Assembly: GCF_020103725.1 (NCBI RefSeq)
Contig: NZ_JAHXBG010000012.1
Location: 275,664 to 339,663, forward strand
Length of the DNA stretch: 64,000 nucleotides
DNA from: Hyalangium gracile
GTDB taxonomy: Bacteria; Myxococcota; Myxococcia; Myxococcales; Myxococcaceae
Direction: 5' to 3'
The position numbers were made by a program, and so were the translations under genes. Positions within the stretch are counted from its first letter, which is position 1, and the number at the start of each line of letters is the position of its first letter. The notes under the pieces were generated by a model. The model did not search any database, was not told the DNA's origin, and saw nothing but the letters and a program-made list of their open reading frames with translations. Below are positions 1-8,811 of the stretch, one piece after another.

Positions 1-704
1 GGCTTGTCGCCCACCCCGAGGATGATCCCGCTCCAGGTGCGCGAGGACGTGGAGCCGCCGCTTTGTACCTGCTGGATCTCTCGCGTGAGTGCCGCCTGGT
101 TGCGCTGCTTCTGCGCCAGGGAGGTCTGCTTCTGCGCCTGGATGAACTCGGTCGTCGGAATGACGGTCTGTCCAGCCACCGTCACGCCGACGAGCTGGAG
201 CAGGTTCGGCAGGACATCCGACGGCAAGGCCAGATCGCCGCGCTTGTAGGAGAGCCCTTGCGCGAACGATGCGTTCACCTTGGCATTGGCCGCGAGGAGC
301 TCCTTCACCTTCGTGGCTGGCTGGGAGAGCGCCGTGTCCGTGGTGAGATTGCTGTGGGCCCAGCTCCAGAGCTGCGAGTAGGTCTCGCACTTCGCCCAGT
401 CGCCATCGCTCTTCTCCTTCGAGCTCTCCTTGAAGAGCATCATCAGCCCGTGGCAGAGCATCCAGTCCTCTCGCGCGTCGATGTCGAGGATGCCCGCATC
501 CTGGCGCTTGAGCAGGCGCAGGGTGATGCGCGTGGACTTGGGGACGCCGGGATATGCCTTGCAGGAGAGGAGACAGTTGAGGAAGTCCTTGAGTGCCGTG
601 CTCTTCGTGACGAAGAGGTGCATCAGCGTCGCCGCGAAGCCACAGCAGCCGCTGTTCTGGTCGAGGATGGAAGGATCCTTCTTGCACTCTTCGATCGTGG
701 GCAT
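1..704 (-). CDS. hypothetical protein, C-terminus beyond window edge
   Basis: Open minus-strand frame of at least 234 codons that runs off the left edge. The chosen ATG at 704 has AAGGAG eight bases upstream; an in-frame ATG at 728 is possible. The protein starts MPTIEECKKDPS and has an early CCGFAATLMHLF segment followed by a Cys- and Trp-containing middle part and a Gln-rich stretch near the visible end. CCGFAA resembles the nucleophile region of papain-like cysteine proteases, but no His/Asp partner can be assigned, so this is only a hint. No signal peptide or membrane segment is seen. I do not recognise the family. The long plus-strand frame opposite it is rejected because its composition is typical of a GC-rich shadow. 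Confidence 0.6.
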   Translation of the reverse strand, partial: MPTIEECKKDPSILDQNSGCCGFAATLMHLFVTKSTALKDFLNCLLSCKAYPGVPKSTRITLRLLKRQDAGILDIDAREDWMLCHGLMMLFKESSKEKSDGDWAKCETYSQLWSWAHSNLTTDTALSQPATKVKELLAANAKVNASFAQGLSYKRGDLALPSDVLPNLLQLVGVTVAGQTVIPTTEFIQAQKQTSLAQKQRNQAALTREIQQVQSGGSTSSRTWSGIILGVGDK

Positions 705-825
705 GGGAATGGCTCCTTCGTGAGTCATTCCTGGGTAGCACGCACGCCTCGAGCGAAAAAATGACCATGATCGGCGCATGCGATGGCCGGGAAATGGCCA
801 TCACCTCAGCGGTGGCGGCAGGCCA

Positions 826-2472
826 CTACCGGGGACTGGTCTGGGGACTCGAAGAGAAGACGGAGCGAGACCGCGAGCTCTGGATGATGTCCAGCAGGGC
901 CTGTCTCAGGCTGTTGGAGTCGTCGGCTGTGTAATACATGCCGCCGCCTACCTGGGCGGTGTGCTTCAGCAGGTTGCTGTTGATGCCGAAGCCCACCGTA
1001 TAGGTGATGACGTTCTGCTTGCCGGTGGTGTCGAAGTCACCGACCTGGGGAGGTGCGCTCTCCTGCAGGTCCTGCTCGTAGAGCATCTTGGCCACGTCAT
1101 CCAGGTAGTAGTTGGGGTTGTCGTCGGTGAAGCTGGTTTCGCTGGTGCCCTTGTCTCGGCTGGAGGCGCTGGTACCCGAGGTGCACGGCGCGGAGTCCGG
1201 ACAGTACACGGGGCCACCATTCACCGTGCGCAGCTGGGCCGCCTGCGCGGAGGTGAAGCTGTCGCTGCTGGGCTCACCGTCGGTGATGATGATGACCGTG
1301 GGGGCCTGGCAGCTCCAGCAGATGCTGCGGCCCTGCGTGTCGAGCGGGCTGTTCTTGAACTCGGGCGGGTAGGTGTAGCTCGAGCCGAAGTTGAACCGCG
1401 TCTGGTAGATGCTGTCGTCCGAGGTGAAGTAGTAGCCGATGTTGAGCAGCGACCGGCCCAGCGGCGTGCCCGTGGTGAACTGCAGGCCGTTGATGGAGTT
1501 GATGTAGCTGGCGCGGTAGGCGTCGAAGGCGCTGGCGTCCGCGGCGTGCTGCTGGCACGAGGGGTTCTGGCGCTGGAGCACCGTGCTGTAGGGGCTGCTG
1601 TTCGAGAAGTGGGTGATGCCCACGCGCACCTTGCTCAGATCCTTGATGATGGACTTGAGCACGGCCTTCGCGGTGACGTACTTGGGCGGGTTGAAGTTGA
1701 GGAAGCGACCCCAGAAGATGAAGTCCAGGTTGCTCAGGGGCGGGGTGTCGCGCCCAGTGGCGCCTGGCAGCTTCCAGTAACCCTTGGTGCCCAGGCACTG
1801 GAGGCACTGGTTGTAGGTCGGGGCGTTGGTGGTGTCCCAGCTGGGTACCTGCGACTGGCAGGCCTGCTCTTTCGTGGTCCACTGGAAGGCCGGCTCGCTG
1901 CTGTCGTTCCAGTACATGTACGCGTAGAACTTGTCGTCCTGGAACAGGTTGGGGAAGCCGTTGTCCGAGCCGAGTCCGGTGCCTGGATCCGGGAGGGGAT
2001 AGCGAAAGCTCGGATCCCAGCCTCGGCTGGTCGAGAACGCGTCGAGGCGTGGGTTGACGCAGCCGTCGGCGGTGATGTTGAAGAAGGAGCTGTGCTCGCT
2101 GTTGCTGATCTGCGGCAGCTCCCGCATGGAGCCCGACGTATCGAAGAGGATGTGGAGGTGGGTGCTTCCGGTGAGGGAGGGAGGGGTGTTGCCAGGCACG
2201 CACGTGTTGAGGGGACCCCCGTCGGGAGTCCCCCCGTCCGGAACTCCCGCGTCGGGGTCTCCCGCGTCCGGCACCCCCGAGTCCGGCAGCCCTGAGTCCG
2301 GCACTCCCGCGTCCTCGACTCCCGCGTCAGGAGAGGGCCCGGCATCCGGCGCCTCGCCACAGCGATCCGGGTTGCGTCGGCAGAACGCGTCCACCTCCTG
2401 ATCGAAGTTGGAGCAGGCGCAGAGGAGCAGCAGCAGGCTGGCGAGAGCGCCGCGCAGGACCTTCGATGTCAT
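826..2472 (-). CDS. von Willebrand factor A-domain lipoprotein
   Basis: 548 residues. The N-terminus is a lipoprotein signal (LASLLLLLCAC, with Cys after LLCA), then a low-complexity linker of Asp-Ala-Gly and Pro-Asp-Ser-Gly repeats (about residues 40-90), typical of myxobacterial surface lipoproteins. The body is a VWA-like fold: HILFDTSGSM near residue 115 is the MIDAS DxSxS motif, and VIIITDGEPSSD near residue 390 supplies a second metal-site strand. Many Cys residues in the body suggest disulfides. GGAGAAACC precedes the ATG at 2472. It is divergent from the LysM gene and has no operon partner in view. A role in surface adhesion or sensing is plausible but unproven. Confidence 0.85.
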   Translation of the reverse strand: MTSKVLRGALASLLLLLCACSNFDQEVDAFCRRNPDRCGEAPDAGPSPDAGVEDAGVPDSGLPDSGVPDAGDPDAGVPDGGTPDGGPLNTCVPGNTPPSLTGSTHLHILFDTSGSMRELPQISNSEHSSFFNITADGCVNPRLDAFSTSRGWDPSFRYPLPDPGTGLGSDNGFPNLFQDDKFYAYMYWNDSSEPAFQWTTKEQACQSQVPSWDTTNAPTYNQCLQCLGTKGYWKLPGATGRDTPPLSNLDFIFWGRFLNFNPPKYVTAKAVLKSIIKDLSKVRVGITHFSNSSPYSTVLQRQNPSCQQHAADASAFDAYRASYINSINGLQFTTGTPLGRSLLNIGYYFTSDDSIYQTRFNFGSSYTYPPEFKNSPLDTQGRSICWSCQAPTVIIITDGEPSSDSFTSAQAAQLRTVNGGPVYCPDSAPCTSGTSASSRDKGTSETSFTDDNPNYYLDDVAKMLYEQDLQESAPPQVGDFDTTGKQNVITYTVGFGINSNLLKHTAQVGGGMYYTADDSNSLRQALLDIIQSSRSRSVFSSSPQTSPR

Positions 2473-2641
2473 GGTTTCTCCTGGGGAAGTCCTTGGAACT
2501 CAAAGGCCCGGTGTTCCTATATGCCCGATTTTACTCAGGATACCCCGGTCTGGAACAGGGATTCCATGCGATTCCAAGAGCCTGAGAAATTCCGGCGCAA
2601 CTCCTCAGGGGCTGATTCGATAATCAGGCCAGGAGATACAC

Positions 2642-3307
2642 ATGGCCAACTACCGCATCCGTCGGGGCGACACCCTCTCTGCCCTGGCCACCCGCTTCAA
2701 GACCACCGTCTCGGCGCTCGCTCGCGCCAACAAGATCGCCAACCCCAACCTCATCATCGCTGGCAAGACCCTGCGCGTTCCGGGCGCCGGCGGTGACAGC
2801 TTCGAGGGCCCCAAGGGCACTGGCGGTTCGAAGGGCACTGGCGGTTCGAAGGGCACCGGCGGCTCGAAGGGCACAGGCGGCACGAAGGGCACCGGCGGCG
2901 CCGCGGCCCCGGGCAATGCGACGCCCGCGATGCGCAAGCTGGCGGAGGCGGGCCGCAAGGCCGCGCTGGGCATGGGCGGCTACAACAGCCAGGGCCTGTG
3001 CGCCACCGGCGTGAGCCGGGCCATCCAGAACGCCTTCGGCTTCAAGGTCTGGGGCAACGGCAACCAGATCGACAACAACCTGCCGCGCGACAAGTTCAAG
3101 CAGGTGAACATGTCGCTCGCGGAGGCGCTGAAGATCCCCGGCCTCGTCCTCACCTGGGAGAAGACCCCGTCGCGCCTGGGCAGCATCTATGGCCACACCG
3201 CCATCACCACCGGTGACGGCAAGTCGTCCGTGAGTGACTTCATCGAGCGCAACACGCTCGGAGCCAGCGGCCGCAGCGGCCTGAAGATCTTCATGCCGAC
3301 CATGTAG
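2642..3307 (+). CDS. LysM-domain protein with C-terminal amidase/CHAP-like region
   Basis: 221 residues. Residues 3-47 are a clear LysM peptidoglycan-binding module (YRIRRGDTLSALATRF ... NLIIAGKTLRVP). A linker of five KGTGGS/T/A units follows (residues 58-87). The C-terminal part contains a CATGVSRAIQ segment and a later YGHTAI segment, a Cys plus His arrangement resembling NlpC/P60- or CHAP-type cell-wall hydrolases; the catalytic assignment is inferred. There is no signal peptide, so export by a dedicated system, or action on the cell's own wall after lysis, would be needed. A good Shine-Dalgarno (CCAGGAG) precedes the ATG, and a strong hairpin terminator lies 25 bp past the stop, indicating a single-gene transcript. 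Confidence 0.82.
   Translation: MANYRIRRGDTLSALATRFKTTVSALARANKIANPNLIIAGKTLRVPGAGGDSFEGPKGTGGSKGTGGSKGTGGSKGTGGTKGTGGAAAPGNATPAMRKLAEAGRKAALGMGGYNSQGLCATGVSRAIQNAFGFKVWGNGNQIDNNLPRDKFKQVNMSLAEALKIPGLVLTWEKTPSRLGSIYGHTAITTGDGKSSVSDFIERNTLGASGRSGLKIFMPTM
2813..2902 (+). repeat. five tandem 18-bp units inside the LysM gene
   Basis: Five in-frame 18-bp units encode KGTGGS, KGTGGS, KGTGGS, KGTGGT and KGTGGA. They form a flexible basic linker between the LysM domain and the C-terminal domain. Near-identity of the first three units suggests recent slippage, so copy number may vary between strains. Confidence 0.9.
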
Positions 3308-3332
3308 TTTCCGCCTCGTTGCGGAGCACCTG

Positions 3333-3359
3333 CGCCCCCGGGGTCGTCGACCGGGGGCG
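3333..3359 (+). terminator. hairpin terminator after the LysM gene
   Basis: Perfect 9-bp stem (CGCCCCCGG / CCGGGGGCG) around a 9-base loop, 25 bp after the LysM stop, followed by a weakly T-rich TTGTCGTG. The remaining stretch to 3560 carries nothing else recognisable and should contain the promoter of the mbnP-mbnH operon. Confidence 0.7.
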
Positions 3360-3560
3360 TTGTCGTGTCCGCGCCTCGATGCCTGAAGCGTGCGCTCTCG
3401 GCTCAGGGCACTCGAGCGTCACGCGCGTGTCACGAGGCAAGACATGACGTTTTTATGTCTTCCTGGCATTCGAGTAGTGCCATTGGAATGACATCCATGC
3501 GGGTGCAATGGCGCGCGTGCGTCATTATGTCCACGGCTCCTCATCCCCCAGGAGCCTGAC

Positions 3561-4445
3561 ATGGCGTTGTCTCTTGCTCGATCAACTCTCCTCCTGTCCT
3601 TCTTCTTCCTCGGTGCCACCGGCTGCGGCGACGAGGAGAGTCCGCCCCCCGAGACGCCTCCTCGCGAGGTCAGCATCCCCTTCGAGGTGCGCGTCGGCGG
3701 CCAACCGTTCGCTTGCGGACAGCGCTACACGGGGCTGGGCACGACGGGGACGACATACGAGCCTCTCGATTTCCGCATGTACCTCCACGACGTCCGGCTC
3801 GTCTCGGACGGTGGAGAGGAGGTGCCCGTCACCCTGACGAATGACGGCGAGTGGCAGGCCGAGGGCGCCGCCCTCCTCGACTTCGAGAACAAGACCGGTT
3901 CGTGCACCAATGGCACGGCGAAGACTCGCACGCGCGTCGTTGGCACCGTGCCCGCGGGGAACTACCGGGGGCTGCGCTTCCGGCTGGGGCTGCCTGCCTC
4001 GCTCAACCACCAGGATGTCTCCACCGCGCCGGCGCCCTTCAATGATCCCACGCTCTTCTGGGGCTGGCGCACCGGCTATGTCTTCCTTCGCGTGGATGGT
4101 CGCACCACCGGCCTGAAGGCCGGCCACTTCATGCACCTGGGCAGCATCGACTGCGAGGGCCCGCCTCCTGGACAGACCACGGGCTCCGCCGGGTGCGCCT
4201 TCCCCAACCGTCCCGAGATTGCCCTGGATGCGTTCGAGCCCGACACGGGCAAGGTCGTCCTGGACGTGGCCTCGCTCTTCGCCGACACCAACCTGGATGC
4301 CAACTCGGAGGTGAGCAACACCTCGATCGGGTGCATGTCGCAGAAGCAGGATCCGGACTGCACTCCCATCTTCCACCGGCTGGGACTCTCCCTGAACAGC
4401 GCGGCGCCCGCGCCGGCCCCTCAGTCCTTCATCCGGGCGGAATAG
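3561..4445 (+). CDS. mbnP: MbnP-like copper-binding lipoprotein (metallo-mystery pair, four-Cys type)
   Basis: 294 residues with a lipoprotein signal (LLLSFFFLGATGC). The body matches the MbnP / metallo-mystery-pair family: PFACGQRY near residue 52, DFRMYLHDVRLV near 72, GTVPAGNYRGLRFRLG near 130, LFWGWRTGYVFLRVDG near 170 and GHFMHLGSIDC near 192. Several paired Cys residues (ACG, SCTNG, DCEG, GCAF, GCMS, DC) fit the four-Cys variant. Known family biology: MbnP is a periplasmic copper protein in which a Trp is oxidised to kynurenine by its partner di-heme enzyme MbnH. The FWGW Trp cluster is the candidate region. AGGAGCC precedes the ATG, and the next gene begins immediately after the stop. 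Confidence 0.88.
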   Translation: MALSLARSTLLLSFFFLGATGCGDEESPPPETPPREVSIPFEVRVGGQPFACGQRYTGLGTTGTTYEPLDFRMYLHDVRLVSDGGEEVPVTLTNDGEWQAEGAALLDFENKTGSCTNGTAKTRTRVVGTVPAGNYRGLRFRLGLPASLNHQDVSTAPAPFNDPTLFWGWRTGYVFLRVDGRTTGLKAGHFMHLGSIDCEGPPPGQTTGSAGCAFPNRPEIALDAFEPDTGKVVLDVASLFADTNLDANSEVSNTSIGCMSQKQDPDCTPIFHRLGLSLNSAAPAPAPQSFIRAE

Positions 4446-5606
4446 GTGAGCGCCATGACTTCACACACGCATCGGTGGACGGGAGTGCTGGTGGCGATGG
4501 CCTGGCTGGGCTCGGGCTGCGGAGACTCGGAGCATGAGCATGAGCCGGTGCCGGACACCTACGAGTGGCGGCTTCCCGTGGGCTTCCCCAAGCCCCGGGT
4601 TCCGGCGGACAACCCGATGACGGAGGCGAAGGTGGAGCTCGGCCGGCGCCTCTTCTATGACAATCGCCTGTCGCTCAACGGCACCCAGTCCTGCGGCTCG
4701 TGCCACCTGCAGTCCCTGGCCTTCACGGATGGCCTGAAGAATGCCGAGGGCAGCACCGGGCAGATCCACCGTCGCAATGCCCAGGGGTTGGCCAACGTCG
4801 CCTATGCCACGAGCCTCACCTGGGCGAACCCCTCCCTGACCACGCTGGAGCTCCAGGCCCTGACGCCGCTGTTTGGCACCGAGCCGGTGGAGCTGGGGTT
4901 CGCGGATCGGGAGGAGGAGCTGCTCGAGCGCCTGCGCGGAGACGCGGAGCTCGTCGGCCGCTTCGCGGAGGCCTTCCCCCAGAAGGCCGAGCCCGTGGTC
5001 CTGTCCTCCATCACGCACGCCCTGGCCTCCTTCCAGCGCGCGCTGCTCTCCGGCAACTCCCCGTACGACCGCTACGTCTACCGGGGGGAGTCGAACGCCC
5101 TCTCGGAGTCGGCGAAGCGTGGCATGGAGCTCTTCATGTCCGAGCGCCTGGAGTGCAACCACTGCCACTCCGGCTTCAACTTCATGGATGCGTCGGCCTC
5201 CGTGCTCACCGACACGCCCGTCCAGGCCTTCCACAACACCGGCCTCTACAACGAGGACGGGGAGGGGGCCTACCCCACCGTGGATCCGGGGGTCATCGAG
5301 CTGACGGGGAAGGACTCGGACATGGGGCGCTTCCGCGCCTCCTCGCTGCGCAATGTCGCCGTCACGGCCCCCTACATGCATGACGGCAGCATCGCGACGC
5401 TCTCCGAGGTGATCGACCACTACGCCGCCGGAGGCCGGGCGCGCATGATCCAGGGAGGCCAGCTGAGCCCGCTGCAGAGCGGCTTCGTGCGAGGCTTCAC
5501 GCTGACGCAGGAGGAGCGGGCGGACCTCCTCGCCTTCCTGGAGGCCCTCACCGACACGGAGTTCCTGAGCGATCCTCGCTTCTCGGATCCCTTCGCGAAG
5601 CCCTGA
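4446..5606 (+). CDS. mbnH: MbnH-like di-heme peroxidase-family enzyme
   Basis: 386 residues from a GTG directly abutting the mbnP stop; an ATG at 4455 is an alternative start. Lipobox LGSGC near residue 25. Two c-type heme motifs are visible: CGSCH at 83-87 and CNHCH at 237-241, with the cytochrome c peroxidase/MauG architecture (GRRLFYDNRLS before heme 1, FHNTGLY, and APYMHDGS near residue 315). Known family role: the bis-Fe(IV) state of MbnH oxidises a Trp of MbnP. Adjacency and zero spacing make this MbnP protein the expected substrate. It converges with a second mbnH-like gene only 3 bp downstream. Confidence 0.9.
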   Translation: MSAMTSHTHRWTGVLVAMAWLGSGCGDSEHEHEPVPDTYEWRLPVGFPKPRVPADNPMTEAKVELGRRLFYDNRLSLNGTQSCGSCHLQSLAFTDGLKNAEGSTGQIHRRNAQGLANVAYATSLTWANPSLTTLELQALTPLFGTEPVELGFADREEELLERLRGDAELVGRFAEAFPQKAEPVVLSSITHALASFQRALLSGNSPYDRYVYRGESNALSESAKRGMELFMSERLECNHCHSGFNFMDASASVLTDTPVQAFHNTGLYNEDGEGAYPTVDPGVIELTGKDSDMGRFRASSLRNVAVTAPYMHDGSIATLSEVIDHYAAGGRARMIQGGQLSPLQSGFVRGFTLTQEERADLLAFLEALTDTEFLSDPRFSDPFAKP

Positions 5607-5609
5607 GCC

Positions 5610-6701
5610 CTACTCGGGCTCGGGTGGCCCCAGCCTGGAGTCGGTGAGGAAGGACTCGTCCGTCAGCGCCTCGAGAAAGGCGAGGATGGCGGCCTTCTCA
5701 CCGTCCTCCAGGCTCAGGCCTGGAGCGCCGTCGCCGCGCTGGAAGAGCGGATCCAGCGTGGCCGACGGCACCATGCCGTGGCGGTAGTGCTCCAGCACCG
5801 CGTCGAGCGTGGCCAGGCGCCCGTCGTGCATGTAGGGCGCCGAGCGAGTCACGTTCCGCAGCGTGGGAGTCTTGTAGCGCCCGTCATCCTCGGTGCTCAG
5901 GGTGATGCGGCCTCGTCCCCGCGTCACCTCCGTGTCCGAGCCGAACCGGGAGTCCAGGCCGTTGTTGTGGAAGGCGTTGTCCGTGAAGAGCTCCGTGCCG
6001 TGGCACGGCGCGCAGTGCCGCTGCACGAGCGCGAGCCCGGCCTCTTCCTGGGCGCTCAGCGCCTCGCCCGGCTCACCGCGCCGCCAGCGATCGTAGCGCG
6101 AGTCCGCGGACACCAGCGTCCGCTGGAACTGGGCGAGCGCCCGCAGGAGGTTGCTCAGCGACAGCCCGCCAGGCCCGAAGGCCGCCTCGAAGCGCCTCAC
6201 CGCCTCGGGCTGCGCCGCCAGCCGCTCCATCAGCGCGGGGAGGTCGGCCTGGCCCAGCTCGTCGGGGTGGGTGAGGGGCGCGAGCGAGAGGGACTCGAGG
6301 TTCTTCATGCCCCCGTCCCAGAAGAGCTCTCCCACCCAGGCGAGGTTGACGAGCGGCGGGGTGTGCCGCGCGAGCGGCTGGCCCGTCACCCCGCGCCGCG
6401 ACAGGGCCGCGTCATCCGAGAAGGCACGCGCCTGGTCGTGACAGCTGGCGCAGGAGACCTGCCCGGTGCTCGAGAGCGAGGGGGAATGAAACAACCACCG
6501 CCCCAAGGCGACCCCCTCGGGCGTGAGGGGATTTCCCTGAGGCGTTGGAAGGGAGGAGAAGCCCGCCGGCAGGTGCCGCGGGCCGGGCTCATCCTCCCCA
6601 GGGTGAAGCGGCGGTCCTCCGGGCTCCTCGCCGCACGCGCCCAGCAGGACGGGCAGCAGGAGCCCGGCGACCGCTCGCCGGAGCGCGCGAGGGCTCACCA
6701 C
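5610..6701 (-). CDS. second MbnH-like di-heme enzyme
   Basis: 363 residues, lipoprotein signal ending LLGAC. Heme motifs CASCH (84-88) and CAPCH (230-234), with NPLTPEGVALGRWLFHSPSLS ahead of heme 1 and APYMHDGRLATLD near residue 290, the same architecture as the plus-strand mbnH but clearly diverged. The start GTGGTGA overlaps the stop of the upstream MbnP-like gene by 7 bases (4 if the second GTG is used), implying translational coupling. It converges on the first mbnH with only 3 bp between stops. It probably oxidises a residue in its own MbnP partner; this is inferred from pairing, not shown. Confidence 0.88.
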   Translation of the reverse strand: MVSPRALRRAVAGLLLPVLLGACGEEPGGPPLHPGEDEPGPRHLPAGFSSLPTPQGNPLTPEGVALGRWLFHSPSLSSTGQVSCASCHDQARAFSDDAALSRRGVTGQPLARHTPPLVNLAWVGELFWDGGMKNLESLSLAPLTHPDELGQADLPALMERLAAQPEAVRRFEAAFGPGGLSLSNLLRALAQFQRTLVSADSRYDRWRRGEPGEALSAQEEAGLALVQRHCAPCHGTELFTDNAFHNNGLDSRFGSDTEVTRGRGRITLSTEDDGRYKTPTLRNVTRSAPYMHDGRLATLDAVLEHYRHGMVPSATLDPLFQRGDGAPGLSLEDGEKAAILAFLEALTDESFLTDSRLGPPEPE

Positions 6702-7813
6702 CGATTCGGATTCTCCACCGACACCACCGAGAACATGTCCTTGAAGCCGTTGGACAGCGTCGCGCGAGCGGCGGCCTGCCCGGCGTTGATGGTGGGGGTG
6801 GTGGCGGGGCTGAGCTCACCGAAGAGGCGGGACACGTCCGCGCGCAGGTTCACGCTCAGGCGCTTCTTCGCGCTCACGGTGACCGGCGTGGTGAAGGTCT
6901 GCCGCGTGGTGCGGTAGTCGGCGTTGGTGCCCGTCTCCCACGCGAAGGTGCCGGTGCTGCCGTCCGTGGCGATGAACTCACCCTTGGTCTTGGTGAAGAT
7001 GTAGCTGGTGAACCACATCCAGGTCAGCGTGGTCATGTTCCGGAGCATGTGCAGCTCTCCCGCCTGCAGGCTCAGGTCGTCGTTGTGGGTGGGATCCACG
7101 CCCACGCTGAACTCGATGGCGGTGTAGACGCCGGCGGGCACCGAGGACACGCTCAGCTGCTCGCGACGGTTGGCGGGGAGCTTCGGCCGAGACGGGCCGG
7201 ACTCGGAGCCGCCCTCGATGGCCTGCTCCTTGATGACCTCCATCAGGTAGTAGCTGTCGGGCAGCGGCACCGCGGTGCCGTCCTGCTTGATGAGCTTGAT
7301 GTTGGACAGCCAGTAGCGCAGCTCGGTGAAGGTGACCTTCTCTCCGGCCGCGGTGGTGTACTGCTGATCCAGCGCGAACGGCGCGCCGCCGAAGCTCAGC
7401 GCCGCGGAGAGCTCCAGGCTGCCGTCCAGGCCCGCGATGCGCGTCTCGAGGGCGGAGATCTCCGCCTTCGCCTTGTCGAGCTGCACGAGCACGCCCTGCC
7501 AGTCCTGGCTCGCCAGCAGGGCCTTCGCCTCGGCCAGCTGCGTGCGCAGCGAGTCCATCTGCGCGGTCATCTCCGCCTTCTCCTCCTGCGAGGCGTTGGC
7601 GTCCTGCTGCTGCCGCGCGACCTGGGCCTCCAGCTCGCGCACGCGGCCTTCCAGCTCCGAGACGTGCTGCTCGAGGCGCTGCTTCTCTTCGGCGGTGAGC
7701 GCGGGATCGGTGGTCTCGCTCTCTCCGCAGGCGGGAACGACGGTGAAGATCAATGCCGCGAACAGAAGCGCGCGGCCGATGGAGAAACTCGGCGTCGTGA
7801 GGGGGATGGTCAT
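6695..7813 (-). CDS. MbnP-like lipoprotein with N-terminal coiled coil, cysteines lost
   Basis: 372 residues. Lipoprotein signal (FTVVPAC), then a heptad-rich region, about residues 38-130, predicted as a long coiled coil (EEKQRLEQHVSELEGRVREL and onward). The MbnP-like domain occupies about 135-372: PFALDQQYTT, FTELRYWLSNIKLI, SSVPAGVYTAIEFSVG, LTWMWFTSYIFTK. These align by eye with the blocks of the first MbnP, including the Trp cluster (TWMWFTSY for FWGWRTGY). After the lipobox Cys there is no cysteine at all, so the four-Cys disulfides are missing. It heads a two-gene operon with the second di-heme enzyme. The 278 bp upstream to the response-regulator gene hold both divergent promoters; no motif is assigned. 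Confidence 0.82.
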   Translation of the reverse strand: MTIPLTTPSFSIGRALLFAALIFTVVPACGESETTDPALTAEEKQRLEQHVSELEGRVRELEAQVARQQQDANASQEEKAEMTAQMDSLRTQLAEAKALLASQDWQGVLVQLDKAKAEISALETRIAGLDGSLELSAALSFGGAPFALDQQYTTAAGEKVTFTELRYWLSNIKLIKQDGTAVPLPDSYYLMEVIKEQAIEGGSESGPSRPKLPANRREQLSVSSVPAGVYTAIEFSVGVDPTHNDDLSLQAGELHMLRNMTTLTWMWFTSYIFTKTKGEFIATDGSTGTFAWETGTNADYRTTRQTFTTPVTVSAKKRLSVNLRADVSRLFGELSPATTPTINAGQAAARATLSNGFKDMFSVVSVENPNRW

Positions 7814-8091
7814 GGTGGCGCCATTGTTAACGAGGTCTCCGGCGACCTCGCCACGGCTAATCGCTTGCTACAGCGTCACCGTGCCATCGAGCGTGTCGCT
7901 GGAATCGAGGTGTTTCCCTGGAGATGAAATTTACAACTCCGTTACGAAAGGCCGAGCCTGGGAGGAAGGGTGGCCCGCGCCAGGCCGGAAATATTTCGTC
8001 ATCTCGCGGAGGCAGGCCTGACATGCGCGCGTGTTAGGCCGCGGGCTCCTGCCGTCCCCGGCAGCGTTCCCTCCTGACAACGAGATGAAGC

Positions 8092-8811
8092 ATGACCGCG
8101 TCCGCCACTCGCGAGGAGCCACTCCAGGCGCTCCTGGTCGAGGATGATGAGAAGCTGGCTCGACTGACGGCCCGCTACCTGGAACAACGAGGCGTCACCA
8201 CCATCGTGGTCCGCTCGGGACCGGAGGCCCTGGTCGAGACGGCGCGCCGTCCTTTCGACGTCGTCCTGCTGGACATCATGCTCCCGGGCCGTGATGGGCT
8301 GGAGGTGTGTCGGGAGCTGAGGCAGCGCTCGCACGTGCCGATCATCATGGTGACGGCCCGGGATGAAGAGGCCGACCGCGTCCTCGGCCTGGAGCTCGGC
8401 GCGGACGACTACCTGTCCAAGCCCTTCTCCTCGAGAGAGCTGCTGGCGCGGATCCACGCTCAGGTCCGCCGGGCTCGGGGCAAGGCGGGGCCGGAGCAGG
8501 GCACGCTGCGCGTGGGCCGGCTGACGCTCGACACGCGCGGCTTCCAGGCCAACCTGGACGGAAGGCCCCTGAGCATCACCTCCCACGAGTTCTCCCTGCT
8601 GCGCGTGCTGGCCGAGCGGGCCGGGCAGGTGCTCACGCGCGAGAAGCTCCTGGAGCTCGCCAGGGGCAGCGCGGAGGAGGTGTTCGATCGCTCGGTCGAC
8701 GTGCACATCTTCCGCATCCGCCAGAAGCTCGAGGAGAACCCGCGCCAGCCCCGGCTCCTCAAGACGGTGCGCGGCGCGGGCTACGTGCTGGTGGCGGGGG
8801 AGGAGCCATGA
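8092..8811 (+). CDS. OmpR/CpxR-type response regulator
   Basis: 239 residues. The receiver domain (12-125) has the acidic pair E17/D18-D19, phospho-acceptor D61 in VVLLDIMLPG, switch Thr88 in MVTAR and Lys110 in LSKPF. The C-terminal winged-helix DNA-binding domain (about 135-235) has TSHEFSLLRVL, FDRSVDVHIFRIRQKL and RTVRGAGY-like KTVRGAGYVLV. The gene overlaps the downstream kinase by 4 bases (ATGA), so the two form a coupled cognate pair. The divergent MbnP/MbnH operon is a possible target because of the shared intergenic region, but no operator was identified. Confidence 0.95.
   Translation: MTASATREEPLQALLVEDDEKLARLTARYLEQRGVTTIVVRSGPEALVETARRPFDVVLLDIMLPGRDGLEVCRELRQRSHVPIIMVTARDEEADRVLGLELGADDYLSKPFSSRELLARIHAQVRRARGKAGPEQGTLRVGRLTLDTRGFQANLDGRPLSITSHEFSLLRVLAERAGQVLTREKLLELARGSAEEVFDRSVDVHIFRIRQKLEENPRQPRLLKTVRGAGYVLVAGEEP

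Noticed and set aside
778..2295. Plus-strand frame opposite the VWA lipoprotein
   Set aside because: Lacks any domain; the minus-strand product has a lipobox, repeats and MIDAS motif.
2813..2902. CRISPR-like short repeats
   Set aside because: Units are contiguous without spacers and encode an in-frame protein linker; no cas genes occur in the window.
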